From: Zoogloea sp035335645
GTDB taxonomy: Bacteria; Pseudomonadota; Gammaproteobacteria; Burkholderiales; Rhodocyclaceae
NCBI GenBank assembly: GCA_035335645.1
Contig: DAOQMM010000010.1
Coordinates: forward strand, 1-57,638
Reading direction: 5' to 3'
Length of the DNA stretch: 57,638 nt
Shown: positions 25,658-33,828 of the stretch, in pieces
Layout: each line of letters begins with the position of its first letter
How positions within the stretch are numbered: the first letter of the stretch is position 1
Translations under genes and position numbers: made by a program
Notes under the pieces: generated by a model
The model's database searches: none
Seen by the model: the letters and a program-made list of their open reading frames with translations, nothing else
Told to the model about the DNA's origin: nothing

Positions 25658-27304
25658 TCAACGCGGACCATCGGCCACGGCGTAACGCTCGCGCATCAGG
25701 CGCTTGTTGAGCTTGCCGACGCTGGTCTTCTCCAGGGCCTCCACGAAGACCACCCGCTCGGGCACCGCGAAGCGGGAGATCTGCCCGGCCTCGGCGCAGG
25801 CCCGCAGGTGGGCGATGATCGCCTCCGCATCCACCGCCTCGCAGCCGGCCCGGCGCACCACCACAGGCAGGGGACGTTCGCCCCAGCGGGCGTCCGGTAC
25901 GCCCAGCACGGCCACCTCGGCCACGGCGGGATGCCGCGAAACGAGGGTTTCCAGCTCCAGCGACGAGATCCATTCACCGCCGGACTTGATCACGTCCTTG
26001 ATGCGGTCGGTGATCTGCAGGGAGCCGGCGGGGGAGATGCGCCCGATGTCCTGGGTGTGCAGCCAGCCGCCCGCCCACAGCTGGGCGGTGGCCTCCGGGT
26101 TCTTCGTATAGCCCTGGGTGAGCCAGGGCGCGCGCACGACCACCTCGCCCTGGGCGTGGTCGTCATGGGGCACTTCTGTCCCGTCGGCATCCACCACGCG
26201 CAGATCCACCAGCGGCAGAGGCAGGCCGGTACGGCAGCGGGCGGACACGGTTTGCTCGGGCGGCAATTCGAGTTCCTCCGGCTTGAGCTGGGCCAGGGTG
26301 AGGATCGGGCAGGTCTCGGACATGCCGTAGCCAGCGAACAGGTCCAGCCCACGCGCCACGGCCTGGGTCGCCAGTCCGGCGGTCAGGGCGGAACCGCCGA
26401 TCACCATCTTCCAGCCCGACAGATCCATGTCCCGCGCCGACGGTGCGAGAAGCAGCATCTGCAGGATGGTGGGCACGCAATGGGAGAAGCTCACGCCCTC
26501 CCGCGCGCGCAACGCCAGGATCTCGTCCGGCACATAGCGGCCGGGATAGACCTGCTTCACGCCCAGCAGCGTCGCCACGTAAGGCAAGCCCCACGCATGC
26601 ACGTGAAACATGGGCGTGAGGGGCATATACACATCGCCACGGTCGAAACGCTGCGTGCCTGGCGCAGAGGCCAGCCCGGCCAGCCCGGCGAGGGTGTGCA
26701 GCACGAGCTGGCGGTGGCTGAAGTAGACGCCTTTGGGCAGGCCGGTGGTGCCCGTGGTGTAGAAGGTGGTGGCGCGGGTGTGCTCGTCGAAATCCGGAAA
26801 CGCGTGGTCCGGGCGCCCCGTCGCGAGGAGCGCCTCGTATTCGGCCAGCGCGCCGGCGGCCACCGGATCGCAGACGCCGTCGGCCAGCAGGATCAGGCGC
26901 TTCAGCTTGGGCAGGCGCCCGCGGATGCCTTCCAGCAGGGGCAGGAAGTCCACATTGAGCAGCAGGGTCTCCGCCTCGCAGTGATCCAGCGTGTAGGCGA
27001 TCTGCTCGGGCGACAGACGCACATTCACCGTCATCAGCGTCGCCCCCAGCATGGGCACCGCGAAATAGGCTTCCAGGTAGCGATGGGAATCCCAGTCGGC
27101 CACCGCCACGGTGTCGCCGCGGGCCACTCCGAGCCGGCTGAGGGCGCTGCCCAGGCGACCGATGCGTGCGGCCAGCTCCCGGTAGCTGTGGCGCACCTGG
27201 TCGCGATAAACGATTTCCTGGTCCGGGGCGTGGACCAGGGGCATGCGCAGGAGCTGCTTGATCAGCAGCGGATAGGCGTAGGGGCCGTCGCCGATGGGCA
27301 TCAT
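25658..27304 (-). CDS. Long- or medium-chain fatty acid--CoA ligase
   Basis: A 548-residue AMP-forming acyl-CoA synthetase that activates fatty acids as CoA thioesters. The ATP-binding P-loop is YTTGTTGLPKGV, motif II is FAGYGMSETCP, and the C-terminal region has DRIKDVIKSGGEWISSLELE and KTSVGKLNKRLMRERY with the catalytic lysine. ATG at 27304 follows GAGGAGACCATC, a good ribosome binding site; the frame is open farther upstream into a hairpin-rich intercistronic gap. It lies downstream of the thiolase gene by 122 bp and upstream of the enoyl-CoA hydratase. Confidence 0.94.
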   Translation of the reverse strand: MMPIGDGPYAYPLLIKQLLRMPLVHAPDQEIVYRDQVRHSYRELAARIGRLGSALSRLGVARGDTVAVADWDSHRYLEAYFAVPMLGATLMTVNVRLSPEQIAYTLDHCEAETLLLNVDFLPLLEGIRGRLPKLKRLILLADGVCDPVAAGALAEYEALLATGRPDHAFPDFDEHTRATTFYTTGTTGLPKGVYFSHRQLVLHTLAGLAGLASAPGTQRFDRGDVYMPLTPMFHVHAWGLPYVATLLGVKQVYPGRYVPDEILALRAREGVSFSHCVPTILQMLLLAPSARDMDLSGWKMVIGGSALTAGLATQAVARGLDLFAGYGMSETCPILTLAQLKPEELELPPEQTVSARCRTGLPLPLVDLRVVDADGTEVPHDDHAQGEVVVRAPWLTQGYTKNPEATAQLWAGGWLHTQDIGRISPAGSLQITDRIKDVIKSGGEWISSLELETLVSRHPAVAEVAVLGVPDARWGERPLPVVVRRAGCEAVDAEAIIAHLRACAEAGQISRFAVPERVVFVEALEKTSVGKLNKRLMRERYAVADGPR

Positions 27305-27330
27305 GATGGTCTCCTCATCATTGAATGGCT

Positions 27331-27350
27331 CGCCGGCGCTGTGGCCGGCG
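27331..27350. repeat. Intercistronic hairpin (second) between thiolase and acyl-CoA ligase genes
   Basis: Arms CGCCGGC (27331-27337) and GCCGGCG (27344-27350) with a 6-nt loop, just upstream of the ligase ribosome binding site on the minus strand. No T-tract is present. Confidence 0.6.
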
Positions 27351-27357
27351 GATGGCA

Positions 27358-27391
27358 CAGGGGCCGCCTCCCCGGAGGAAGGCGGCCCCTG
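27358..27391. repeat. Intercistronic hairpin, 12-bp perfect stem, between thiolase and acyl-CoA ligase genes
   Basis: CAGGGGCCGCCT (27358-27369) pairs perfectly with AGGCGGCCCCTG (27380-27391) around a 10-nt loop that can itself form CCTCC/GGAGG. It sits 36 bp after the thiolase stop. Lacking a U-tract, it is more likely an mRNA-stability or partial-termination element than a full terminator. Confidence 0.7.
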
Positions 27392-27426
27392 CGCGTCCTG
27401 CTGCGGGCGGCGCGGGGCCGCCGGGC

Positions 27427-28623
27427 TTACACCCGCTCGAAGATTCCCGCCGCCCCCATGCCGGTGCCGATGCACATGGACACCATGCCGAAGCGGGCCT
27501 GGCCGCGCTGCATGGCGCTCATCAGCGTGGCGGTGCGGATCGCACCGGTGGCGCCCAGAGGATGGCCGAGGGCGATGGCGCCGCCCTGGGGATTCACCCT
27601 GGCCGGGTCCATGTCGAGCTGCTTCATGACCGCCAGGGCCTGGGCGGCGAAGGCTTCGTTCAGTTCGATCCAGTCCAGGTCGGACTGGGCCACCCCCCCC
27701 AGCTTGAGGGCGCGGGGAATCGCCTCGATGGGGCCGATGCCCATGATCTCGGGCGGCACGCCGGCCACGGAATAGCTCACGAAGCGGGCGATCGGCGTCA
27801 CGCCGTAGCGCTTGACGGCCGCTTCCGACATGAGCAGCACCGCCGCGGCGCCGTCAGACATCTGGGAGCTGTTGCCGGCCGTCACCGAACCGCGGGCCGC
27901 GAAGACCGGACGCAGCTTGCCGAGCCCCACCACGGATGCATCGGGACGCGGACCTTCGTCGGTATCGCAGACGCGCTCACTTACGCGCACCACGCCGCCC
28001 GCGCCGGGCACGTGGGTGCGCACGGTGTAGGGGGTGATCTCGTCACGGAAGGCGCCGGCCGCGATGGCCGCCGCGGCCCGGTGATTGGACTGGACGGCGA
28101 AGCTGTCCTGGGCTTCGCGGCTGATCTCCCACTGCTGCGCCACCTTCTCGGCGGTGAGGCCCATGCCGTAGGCGATGGCCACGTTTTCATCCTTGGCGAA
28201 GACGGCCGGGTTGAGGGAGATCTTGTTGCCCATCATCTGGGGCATGACGGTCATGCTCTCGGTGCCGGCGGCGATCATCACGTCCGCCTCGCCCAGGCGG
28301 ATGCGCGCGGCGGCGTCCGCCACGGCCTGCAGGCCGGAGGAGCAGAAGCGGTTGATGGTGATGCCCGGCACGGTGTCGGGCAGACCGGCGAGCAGCACGC
28401 CGATGCGGGCGACGTTCATGCCCTGCTCCGCTTCCGGCATGGCGCAGCCGACGATCACGTCGCCGATCTCGCGGGCGTCCAGGCCGGGCACCTTGCCGAC
28501 CACGGCGGACAGGACGTGGGCCAGCATGTCGTCCGGCCGGACATTGCGGAACATGCCGTTGCGCTTGGCCACCGGGGTACGGGTGGCAGCGACGATGTAG
28601 GCTTCCTGAATCTGTTTGCTCAT
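27427..28623 (-). CDS. Acetyl-CoA C-acyltransferase (thiolase)
   Basis: A 398-residue thiolase for the last step of beta-oxidation. The nucleophilic cysteine is in NRFCSSGLQAVADA (about residue 92). The histidine is in NPQGGAIALGHPLGATGAI, and the second cysteine is in MVSMCIGTGMGAAGIF. WIELNEAFAAQ is also present. ATG at 28623 has AGGAG 7 bp upstream. The gene follows the HAD-ECH fusion by 64 bp, the fadB-fadA type arrangement, and is followed by the ligase. Confidence 0.95.
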   Translation of the reverse strand: MSKQIQEAYIVAATRTPVAKRNGMFRNVRPDDMLAHVLSAVVGKVPGLDAREIGDVIVGCAMPEAEQGMNVARIGVLLAGLPDTVPGITINRFCSSGLQAVADAAARIRLGEADVMIAAGTESMTVMPQMMGNKISLNPAVFAKDENVAIAYGMGLTAEKVAQQWEISREAQDSFAVQSNHRAAAAIAAGAFRDEITPYTVRTHVPGAGGVVRVSERVCDTDEGPRPDASVVGLGKLRPVFAARGSVTAGNSSQMSDGAAAVLLMSEAAVKRYGVTPIARFVSYSVAGVPPEIMGIGPIEAIPRALKLGGVAQSDLDWIELNEAFAAQALAVMKQLDMDPARVNPQGGAIALGHPLGATGAIRTATLMSAMQRGQARFGMVSMCIGTGMGAAGIFERV

Positions 28624-28638
28624 TGCGTGTCTCCTGGG

Positions 28639-28671
28639 ACGGGGCGACGGCCGGTGGACGGCGCGCCCCGT
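28639..28671. repeat. Intercistronic hairpin between the HAD-ECH fusion and thiolase genes
   Basis: ACGGGGCG (28639-28646) pairs with CGCCCCGT (28664-28671) around a 17-nt loop; a competing stem CCCCG/CGGGG lies next to it. It fills the 64-bp gap between two genes of the same operon, and no U-tract follows. Confidence 0.55.
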
Positions 28672-28687
28672 GTCGTTCGGGGTCGGG

Positions 28688-31072
28688 TCAGTTGCGCAGG
28701 GGCTTGCCGGTTTCCAGCATGTGTACGATGCGCTGCTGGGTCTTTTCGGACTTGAGCAGATCCAGGAAGAGCGCGCGCTCCACGTCGAGGATCCACTGTT
28801 CCGACACCTTGGCGTTGGTCTCCACCTCGCCGCCGCACAGGGCGGTGGCGGCGGCGCGGGCCACCCGGTAATCCCATTCGGAAATGAAGCCGCCCGCCTG
28901 CATGTTGATCAGCATCATCTCGCAGGTGGCGATGCCGTTGCGGCCGGCCACGGTCACGTCCTTGCGCACCAGCGGCGGCTGGTAGCCCGCCTCCGCCAGG
29001 GCCCGCGCCCGGTGCAGGGCCACGTGGAGCAGTTCGCGCGGGTTGAACACGATGTCGTCGGAGGGCTTCGCGAAGCCCAGTTCGACGGCCTGCACGGCGC
29101 TCTTGGAGACGGTGGCCATGGCGACGGTGTTGAACATGTTCTGGATGAAGGGGTATACGTCGCCCCCCGCCGCCCTGGATGCCAGCTCCGCCGCACGCAG
29201 CGCAAATTCCTTGCAGCCGCCACCGGCGGGGATCAGGCCGACACCGGCCTCCACCAGGCCCACGTAGCTCTCCAGGGCCAGGACACGGTGGCTGGCGTGC
29301 ATCAGGAATTCGCAACCGCCGCCCAGGGCCATGCCCTGCACCGCCGCGACGACGGGCACCAGGGCGTGCTTGAGGCGCATGGATGCCTGCTGGAACTTGG
29401 CGACGGTGCGCTCCAGCACGTCGAACTGCCCGCCCTTGCAGGCTTCCGCCACCTGTTGCAGGTTGGCGCCGACGGCGAAGGGCGCCTCGTGCCAGATCAC
29501 CACGCCATCCAGGTCACGCTCGGCGCGGGCGACAGCTTCCAGCACACCGTCCAGCACCTCGTCACCGATGGCGTGCATCTTGGACTTGAAGGACAGGATG
29601 CCGATACGTGCATCCTTGGCCGGCAGGTGCCACAGGCGTACGCCCTCGTTCTCCCACAGGGTGACGCCCGCATCGGCCGGCGCTTCGCCAAGGACCTGCT
29701 CCGGATAGAGCTGGCGGCCATAGACGGCCAGCGTGGAGCGGGCCTTGTCGGTCTGATCCGCAGCGCTCCACGAGCCGGCCGGGCCATGTACGCCCGTACG
29801 ACCGTCGAACACCCAGGCGGGCAGCGGCGCGGAGGCCATGGTCGCGCCGGCGGCGATGTCAGCCTTCACCGCCTCGGCGATGCTCTGCCAGCCGGCGGCC
29901 TGCCAGGTCTCGAAGGGGCCGGTGGTCCAGCCAAAGCCCCAGCGCATGGCGAAATCCACGTCGCGGGCGTTGTCGGCGATGTCGCCCAGATGGACGGCCA
30001 CGTAATGGAAGACGTCGCGGAAGATCGCCCACAGGAACTTGGCCTGCACGTGCTCGCTGGCGCGCAGCTGGGCGAAGCGCTCGGCCACGTTGCGGTTCTT
30101 GAGGATGGCCGCCACCTCGGGCGCCACCGTGCCGGCGCTGGGCCGGTAATCCTGAGCGGCCAGATCCAGCACGTGGATGGCCTTGCCGACCTTGCGGAAG
30201 ATGCCGCCGCCGGTCTTCTGGCCGAGGGCGCCCTTGGCGATCAGCGCGGCAAGCCAGTCGGGGTTGCGGTAATACGGGAACCAGGGATCGTCCGGCAGGG
30301 TGGCCTGCATGGTGCCGACCACGTGGGCCAGGGTGTCGAGCCCGACCACATCGGCAGTGCGGTAGGTGGCGCTCTTGGGGCGGCCGATGAGCGGACCGGT
30401 CAGGGCGTCCACCTCATCGAAGCCCAGGCCGAAGCGCGCGGTGTGGTGCATGACCGCCAGGATGGAGAACACGCCGACCCGGTTGGCGACGAAGTTGGGG
30501 GTGTCCTTGGCGCGGACGATGCTCTTGCCCAGGCGCGTGGTGAGCCAGGCTTCCAGCGCATCCAGGGTGTCGGCGTGGGTGCTGCGCGTGGCGATCAGCT
30601 CCACCAGCGCCATATAACGCGGCGGGTTGAAGAAGTGGATGCCGCAGAAGCGGCTGCGGGCGGCCTCCGGGAAGCCTTCCGCCAGGGTGTTGATGGACAG
30701 GCCGGAGGTGTTGGTGGCGAAGATCGCCTGGTCGCCCACATAGGGCGCCACCTTGGCGTAGAGGTCCAGCTTCCATTCCATCTTCTCGGCGATGGCCTCG
30801 ATGATGAGGTCGCAGTCGCGGAGCTTCTCCAGATCCGCACCGTAGTTGCCCAGCTCGATGGCGGCGGCCCGGTCGCGGGTCGCCAGGGGCGCGGGCTCCA
30901 GCTTCTTGAGACTATCGACGGCCTTCTTGGCGATCCCGTTGGGGTCGCCTTCCTTGGCCGGCAGGTCAAAGAGAATGACCGGCACATTGGCGTTGGCGCA
31001 ATGGGCGGCGATCTGCGCGCCCATCACGCCGGCGCCCAGCACCGCCACCTTGCGAATGATCAGTCTGCTCAC
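28688..31072 (-). CDS. 3-Hydroxyacyl-CoA dehydrogenase/enoyl-CoA hydratase fusion (FadN-type order)
   Basis: A 794-residue bifunctional beta-oxidation enzyme with the dehydrogenase first. The NAD-binding motif is VAVLGAGVMGAQIAAHC near the N-terminus, and ATNTSGLSIN and CGIHFFNPPRYMALVE are dehydrogenase motifs. The C-terminal third is crotonase-like (GMALGGGCEFLMHA, EAGVGLIPAGGGCKEFAL). This order is that of FadN, the reverse of FadJ/FadB. The start codon is GTG at 31072 with a strong AAGGAGGAACAC ribosome binding site. A promoter with a palindromic operator lies 113-159 bp upstream, so this gene heads the fadB-thiolase-ligase-hydratase operon. Confidence 0.94.
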   Translation of the reverse strand: MSRLIIRKVAVLGAGVMGAQIAAHCANANVPVILFDLPAKEGDPNGIAKKAVDSLKKLEPAPLATRDRAAAIELGNYGADLEKLRDCDLIIEAIAEKMEWKLDLYAKVAPYVGDQAIFATNTSGLSINTLAEGFPEAARSRFCGIHFFNPPRYMALVELIATRSTHADTLDALEAWLTTRLGKSIVRAKDTPNFVANRVGVFSILAVMHHTARFGLGFDEVDALTGPLIGRPKSATYRTADVVGLDTLAHVVGTMQATLPDDPWFPYYRNPDWLAALIAKGALGQKTGGGIFRKVGKAIHVLDLAAQDYRPSAGTVAPEVAAILKNRNVAERFAQLRASEHVQAKFLWAIFRDVFHYVAVHLGDIADNARDVDFAMRWGFGWTTGPFETWQAAGWQSIAEAVKADIAAGATMASAPLPAWVFDGRTGVHGPAGSWSAADQTDKARSTLAVYGRQLYPEQVLGEAPADAGVTLWENEGVRLWHLPAKDARIGILSFKSKMHAIGDEVLDGVLEAVARAERDLDGVVIWHEAPFAVGANLQQVAEACKGGQFDVLERTVAKFQQASMRLKHALVPVVAAVQGMALGGGCEFLMHASHRVLALESYVGLVEAGVGLIPAGGGCKEFALRAAELASRAAGGDVYPFIQNMFNTVAMATVSKSAVQAVELGFAKPSDDIVFNPRELLHVALHRARALAEAGYQPPLVRKDVTVAGRNGIATCEMMLINMQAGGFISEWDYRVARAAATALCGGEVETNAKVSEQWILDVERALFLDLLKSEKTQQRIVHMLETGKPLRN

Positions 31073-31184
31073 GTGTTCCTCCTTTTAATCGTGTCCTGGA
31101 TGGACATTCATCGACGCGGGCGGATCACCGTCCGCCCGTCTTCCGTGCTGTTCCGCGAAGGCTGTCGAGTCACGGCCTTCACAA

Positions 31185-31202
31185 TTTGAACAACTGTTCA
31201 AA
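31185..31202. promoter_or_regulatory. Palindromic operator upstream of the HAD-ECH operon (probable TetR-family fatty-acid regulator site)
   Basis: TTTGAACA-AC-TGTTCAAA has perfect 8-bp arms around a 2-bp centre. It shares its last base with the -10 hexamer of the candidate promoter, so a bound repressor would cover the transcription start. A matching site lies at 40342-40359. PsrA- and FadP-type TetR regulators of fatty-acid genes use sites of this general kind. Confidence 0.75.
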
Positions 31203-31231
31203 TCTTAGCGCAATCATGCGCTTAGGTGCAA
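31202..31231 (-). promoter_or_regulatory. Candidate promoter of the HAD-ECH/thiolase/ligase operon
   Basis: On the minus strand TTGCAC (31226-31231) and TAAGAT (31202-31207) are separated by 18 bp. The -35 box is weak. The abutting operator and the strong coding start 130 bp downstream make it credible. Confidence 0.5.
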
Positions 31232-31242
31232 CATCCAAAAAT

Positions 31243-31932
31243 TCAGGGGATTTCGGCGATGGACGGCAAAGCCCCTGGCGGCGCCAGGAAACCGGCCACC
31301 ACAAAGGGTCGCAGGCGCGCCAGAATGGCTTCGGGCTGTCCCTGATCCGCCAGCGCGTAGGTCTCGGTCATCCGCATCACATCCTTTCCCGCCATCGCAT
31401 AGGCGACGATGCCGACCAGAAAGTACATGCGCCACACCACGTCCTCCTGGGACAGCTGGGGCAAGGCCCGCATGAAGGCCTGACGGTAACGGTCCACTGC
31501 CTCCCGGTATTCGTCCGGGAAGAAGGCCTCCGTGCCCGGACCGGGTTCGTAGAAGGCCCGCCCGATGAGCTGCTTGAACACCTCGCCGGGGATGGAGTCC
31601 TTGCGGGTGAGGCGCAGAGCCGACGACAGGAAGGCGTCCACCAGCACGTTCACCGCAATCGGCCGCCCATCTGCCTCGGCCTCCAGACGGTCGAGATAAC
31701 TTACCCGACTGCCCCGGTTACCCAGCGCGCGGGCATAGACCGCCTCCATCAGGCCCTGCTTGGACCCGAAGTGATAATTCACCAGCGCGACCGGCACGCC
31801 GGCGGCGCCGGTGATCATGCGCACCGACGTGGCGGCAAAGCCGCGCTCCATGAAAAGACGCTCGGCCGCATCGAGGATGCGGGTCTTGGCATCGGGCTGA
31901 GGATGTTCGAGGCGACCCATGGTGTGGCGCAT
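31243..31932 (-). CDS. TetR family transcriptional regulator (fatty-acid locus, copy 1)
   Basis: A 229-residue one-component repressor. The N-terminal helix-turn-helix reads ILDAAERLFMERGFAATSVR then ITGAAGVPVALVNYHFGSKQ, a classic TetR DNA-binding domain. The C-terminal ligand domain contains GKDVMRMTETYALAD, and the length is typical. It lies between fadL and the HAD-ECH operon, and the palindromic operator at 31185-31202 is just past its stop. Acyl-CoA is the natural guess for the ligand, by analogy with PsrA/FadR-type TetR proteins. ATG at 31920 is an alternative start. It resembles the TetR at 39593-40267. Confidence 0.9.
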   Translation of the reverse strand: MRHTMGRLEHPQPDAKTRILDAAERLFMERGFAATSVRMITGAAGVPVALVNYHFGSKQGLMEAVYARALGNRGSRVSYLDRLEAEADGRPIAVNVLVDAFLSSALRLTRKDSIPGEVFKQLIGRAFYEPGPGTEAFFPDEYREAVDRYRQAFMRALPQLSQEDVVWRMYFLVGIVAYAMAGKDVMRMTETYALADQGQPEAILARLRPFVVAGFLAPPGALPSIAEIP

Positions 31933-31943
31933 TGGCGAGGCAT

Positions 31944-31968
31944 GCCCGCGGCAACACGGCCCGCGGGC
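31944..31968. repeat. Hairpin between fadL and the downstream TetR gene
   Basis: GCCCGCGG (31944-31951) pairs with CCGCGGGC (31961-31968) over a 9-nt loop. It lies 18 bp after the fadL stop (minus strand) and just before the TetR start. It may attenuate read-through from fadL, although it has no U-tract. Confidence 0.5.
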
Positions 31969-31985
31969 GCCCGGCCGAAGTGGGA

Positions 31986-33275
31986 TCAGAAGGCCAGCGA
32001 GTACTGGGCGCCGGCGATGAAGGCGTTGGAGTTGTAGTGCCCGTCCACCACCCCGCGCAGAGCGCTGCTCTGATCGTTATGGATGGGCGAGGTGTTCACC
32101 CGCAGATAGGCAAAGCCGAAGTCCACCAGCGAGCCCGCCGGGGTCTTCCACTGTCCGCCCACGGAGTACCAGGTGCGGTTGCTGTCCGGCAGCGACACCA
32201 GGCGGTGCGGATCTTCCACCGGCGACTGATCGTAGGCCACGCCAAACTTGGCCTTCCACGCGTCGTTCACCTTGTAGGTGGCGCCCAGGGCCATGCGCCA
32301 GGTGTCGCGGAACTCAGTGTCGAGGCGCTGGGCGGTGGTGCCGCTGTTGCTGTTGATGATGTCCACGTGGGGGATGCTGCTCCAGCCGGTCCACGAGATG
32401 TCGCCCATCATGGTCCAGCGCGGATCGAGCTGCTGCACCACGCTCAGCACGAACACGTCCGGCAGCTCGACCGTGGCATTGGCCGGGCCGCTGCGGGCAG
32501 CGTTGAGGGGCGCGTAGGGACCCTGCACGGTCAGATCGCCCTTGACGGTGTAACGCATCTTCGAGCGATAGGACACGCCCACCTTGGTCGTCTCGGACAG
32601 GGTGAACAGGGCACCGGCGTTCCAGCCCCAGGTGGAATCATTGGCGCTGAAGGTGCCGGTGGACGTATTCAGCGGGAAAGGCACCGTGACACCGAGGGGC
32701 GCGCTGTTCGTGCCGAGCACGCGGGTGTAGTCCACGTCGATGCGCTGCCAGTTGATGCCGGCGCCGATGGAGACCTTCTCATTCACGCGGTAGGCCACGG
32801 ACGGGTTGATGTTCACCGTCTTGATCTCGAAACGCACCGACTGGGCGCCGCCGATCCAGGGATTGTCATATTCGGTCTTGAGGCCGAAGGGCGCACCGAT
32901 GCCCAGGCCCACGTACAGATCCTTGTTCAGCGCCCAGGAGGCATAGAGGTTGGGCAGGAAGCCGGTGGAGCCCGCGTCGCCGCCGTTGCCGGTGCTGGTC
33001 AGGGCACCGGCACTGGAGTTCTCGTTGGCGAAGCGGAAGCTCGGCCGCACCACGGCAATGCCGGCGGAGAATTCCCGGTCCTTCAGCTGTGTCATGCCCG
33101 CCGGGTTGAAGTAGATGGTGCTGGCGTTCTCGGCCACCGCCGCTGAACCGGCGTAGGCGTTGCCGATCCCGCTGGCGTTCTGTTCGAGCAGCTGAAAGCC
33201 GGCGGCAGACGCCTCTCCGGTCGCGGCCGCCACGGCCAGGATGGGCATCATGCGGGCAAGGGTCTTCATTTTCAT
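31986..33275 (-). CDS. fadL: Outer membrane long-chain fatty acid transporter, OmpP1/FadL family
   Basis: A 429-residue outer-membrane beta-barrel that admits long-chain fatty acids or other hydrophobic substrates. A signal peptide (MKMKTLARMMPILAVAAA) likely cleaves at EASA|AGFQ. The mature N-terminus GFQLLEQNASGIGNAYAGSA and STIYFNPAGMTQL are the FadL plug/hatch motifs, and the protein ends with an aromatic residue (AQYSLAF). ATG at 33275 has GAGGAG 8 bp upstream. It lies among beta-oxidation genes, consistent with fatty-acid uptake. Confidence 0.94.
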   Translation of the reverse strand: MKMKTLARMMPILAVAAATGEASAAGFQLLEQNASGIGNAYAGSAAVAENASTIYFNPAGMTQLKDREFSAGIAVVRPSFRFANENSSAGALTSTGNGGDAGSTGFLPNLYASWALNKDLYVGLGIGAPFGLKTEYDNPWIGGAQSVRFEIKTVNINPSVAYRVNEKVSIGAGINWQRIDVDYTRVLGTNSAPLGVTVPFPLNTSTGTFSANDSTWGWNAGALFTLSETTKVGVSYRSKMRYTVKGDLTVQGPYAPLNAARSGPANATVELPDVFVLSVVQQLDPRWTMMGDISWTGWSSIPHVDIINSNSGTTAQRLDTEFRDTWRMALGATYKVNDAWKAKFGVAYDQSPVEDPHRLVSLPDSNRTWYSVGGQWKTPAGSLVDFGFAYLRVNTSPIHNDQSSALRGVVDGHYNSNAFIAGAQYSLAF

Positions 33276-33401
33276 GGTTGTGTCTCCTCGTGTGGATACG
33301 CTTTAGTTTTGGCAGCAGGCCGGCACTGCAGAACGCACGTCCCGGCTATTCTAGAACCGCTGCATGCCGCGGTCCTGAAACAGATTCGTGTCACGTTGCG
33401 T

Positions 33402-33809
33402 TCATGCGGGTTCCTCTGGCGGGATTTCCCGCTTCACCCCGCTCGACGCCACAGCCACGTAGGTCAGGGTGGCCTCGGTCACCTTGACCACCACCGGATT
33501 TTCCGGATTGCGCTCGGCGAAGACCTCCACATCCACCGTGATGGACGTGCGCCCCACCTTGACGATGGTGGCGTAGAAGCTCACCAGATCACCGACCGAG
33601 ACCGGCTGTTTGAACAGGAAGGCGTTGACCGAAATGGTCGCCACGCGACCGCGGGCACGCCGCTTGGCGGGGATCGCCCCGGCGATGTCCACCTGGGCCA
33701 TCACCCATCCGCCGAAGACGTCTCCGGCCGGGTTGAGGTCCGCCGGCATGGGCATGACCCGCAGGACGGGAATCTTGCCTTCGGGCAGACGGGAATCGGA
33801 ATCGGACAT
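33402..33809 (-). CDS. Acyl-CoA thioesterase, hotdog fold (YciA-like)
   Basis: A 135-residue hotdog thioesterase that hydrolyses acyl-CoA to free acid and CoA. The signature is DLNPAGDVFGGWVMAQVDIA, followed by VATISVNAFLFKQPVSVGDL and a second conserved strand VGRTSITVDVEVFAER. It is 19 bp downstream of the ECH-HAD fusion and ends the first fad operon; fadL begins after 126 bp. It may relieve acyl-CoA accumulation or recycle CoA during fatty-acid breakdown. Confidence 0.92.
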   Translation of the reverse strand: MSDSDSRLPEGKIPVLRVMPMPADLNPAGDVFGGWVMAQVDIAGAIPAKRRARGRVATISVNAFLFKQPVSVGDLVSFYATIVKVGRTSITVDVEVFAERNPENPVVVKVTEATLTYVAVASSGVKREIPPEEPA

Positions 33810-33828
33810 GGCTAGCTCCAGACGATGT

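Noticed and set aside
28616..31189. Plus-strand open frame of 857 codons
   Set aside because: Shadow of the HAD-ECH fusion gene, whose minus-strand frame has a strong ribosome binding site and conserved motifs.
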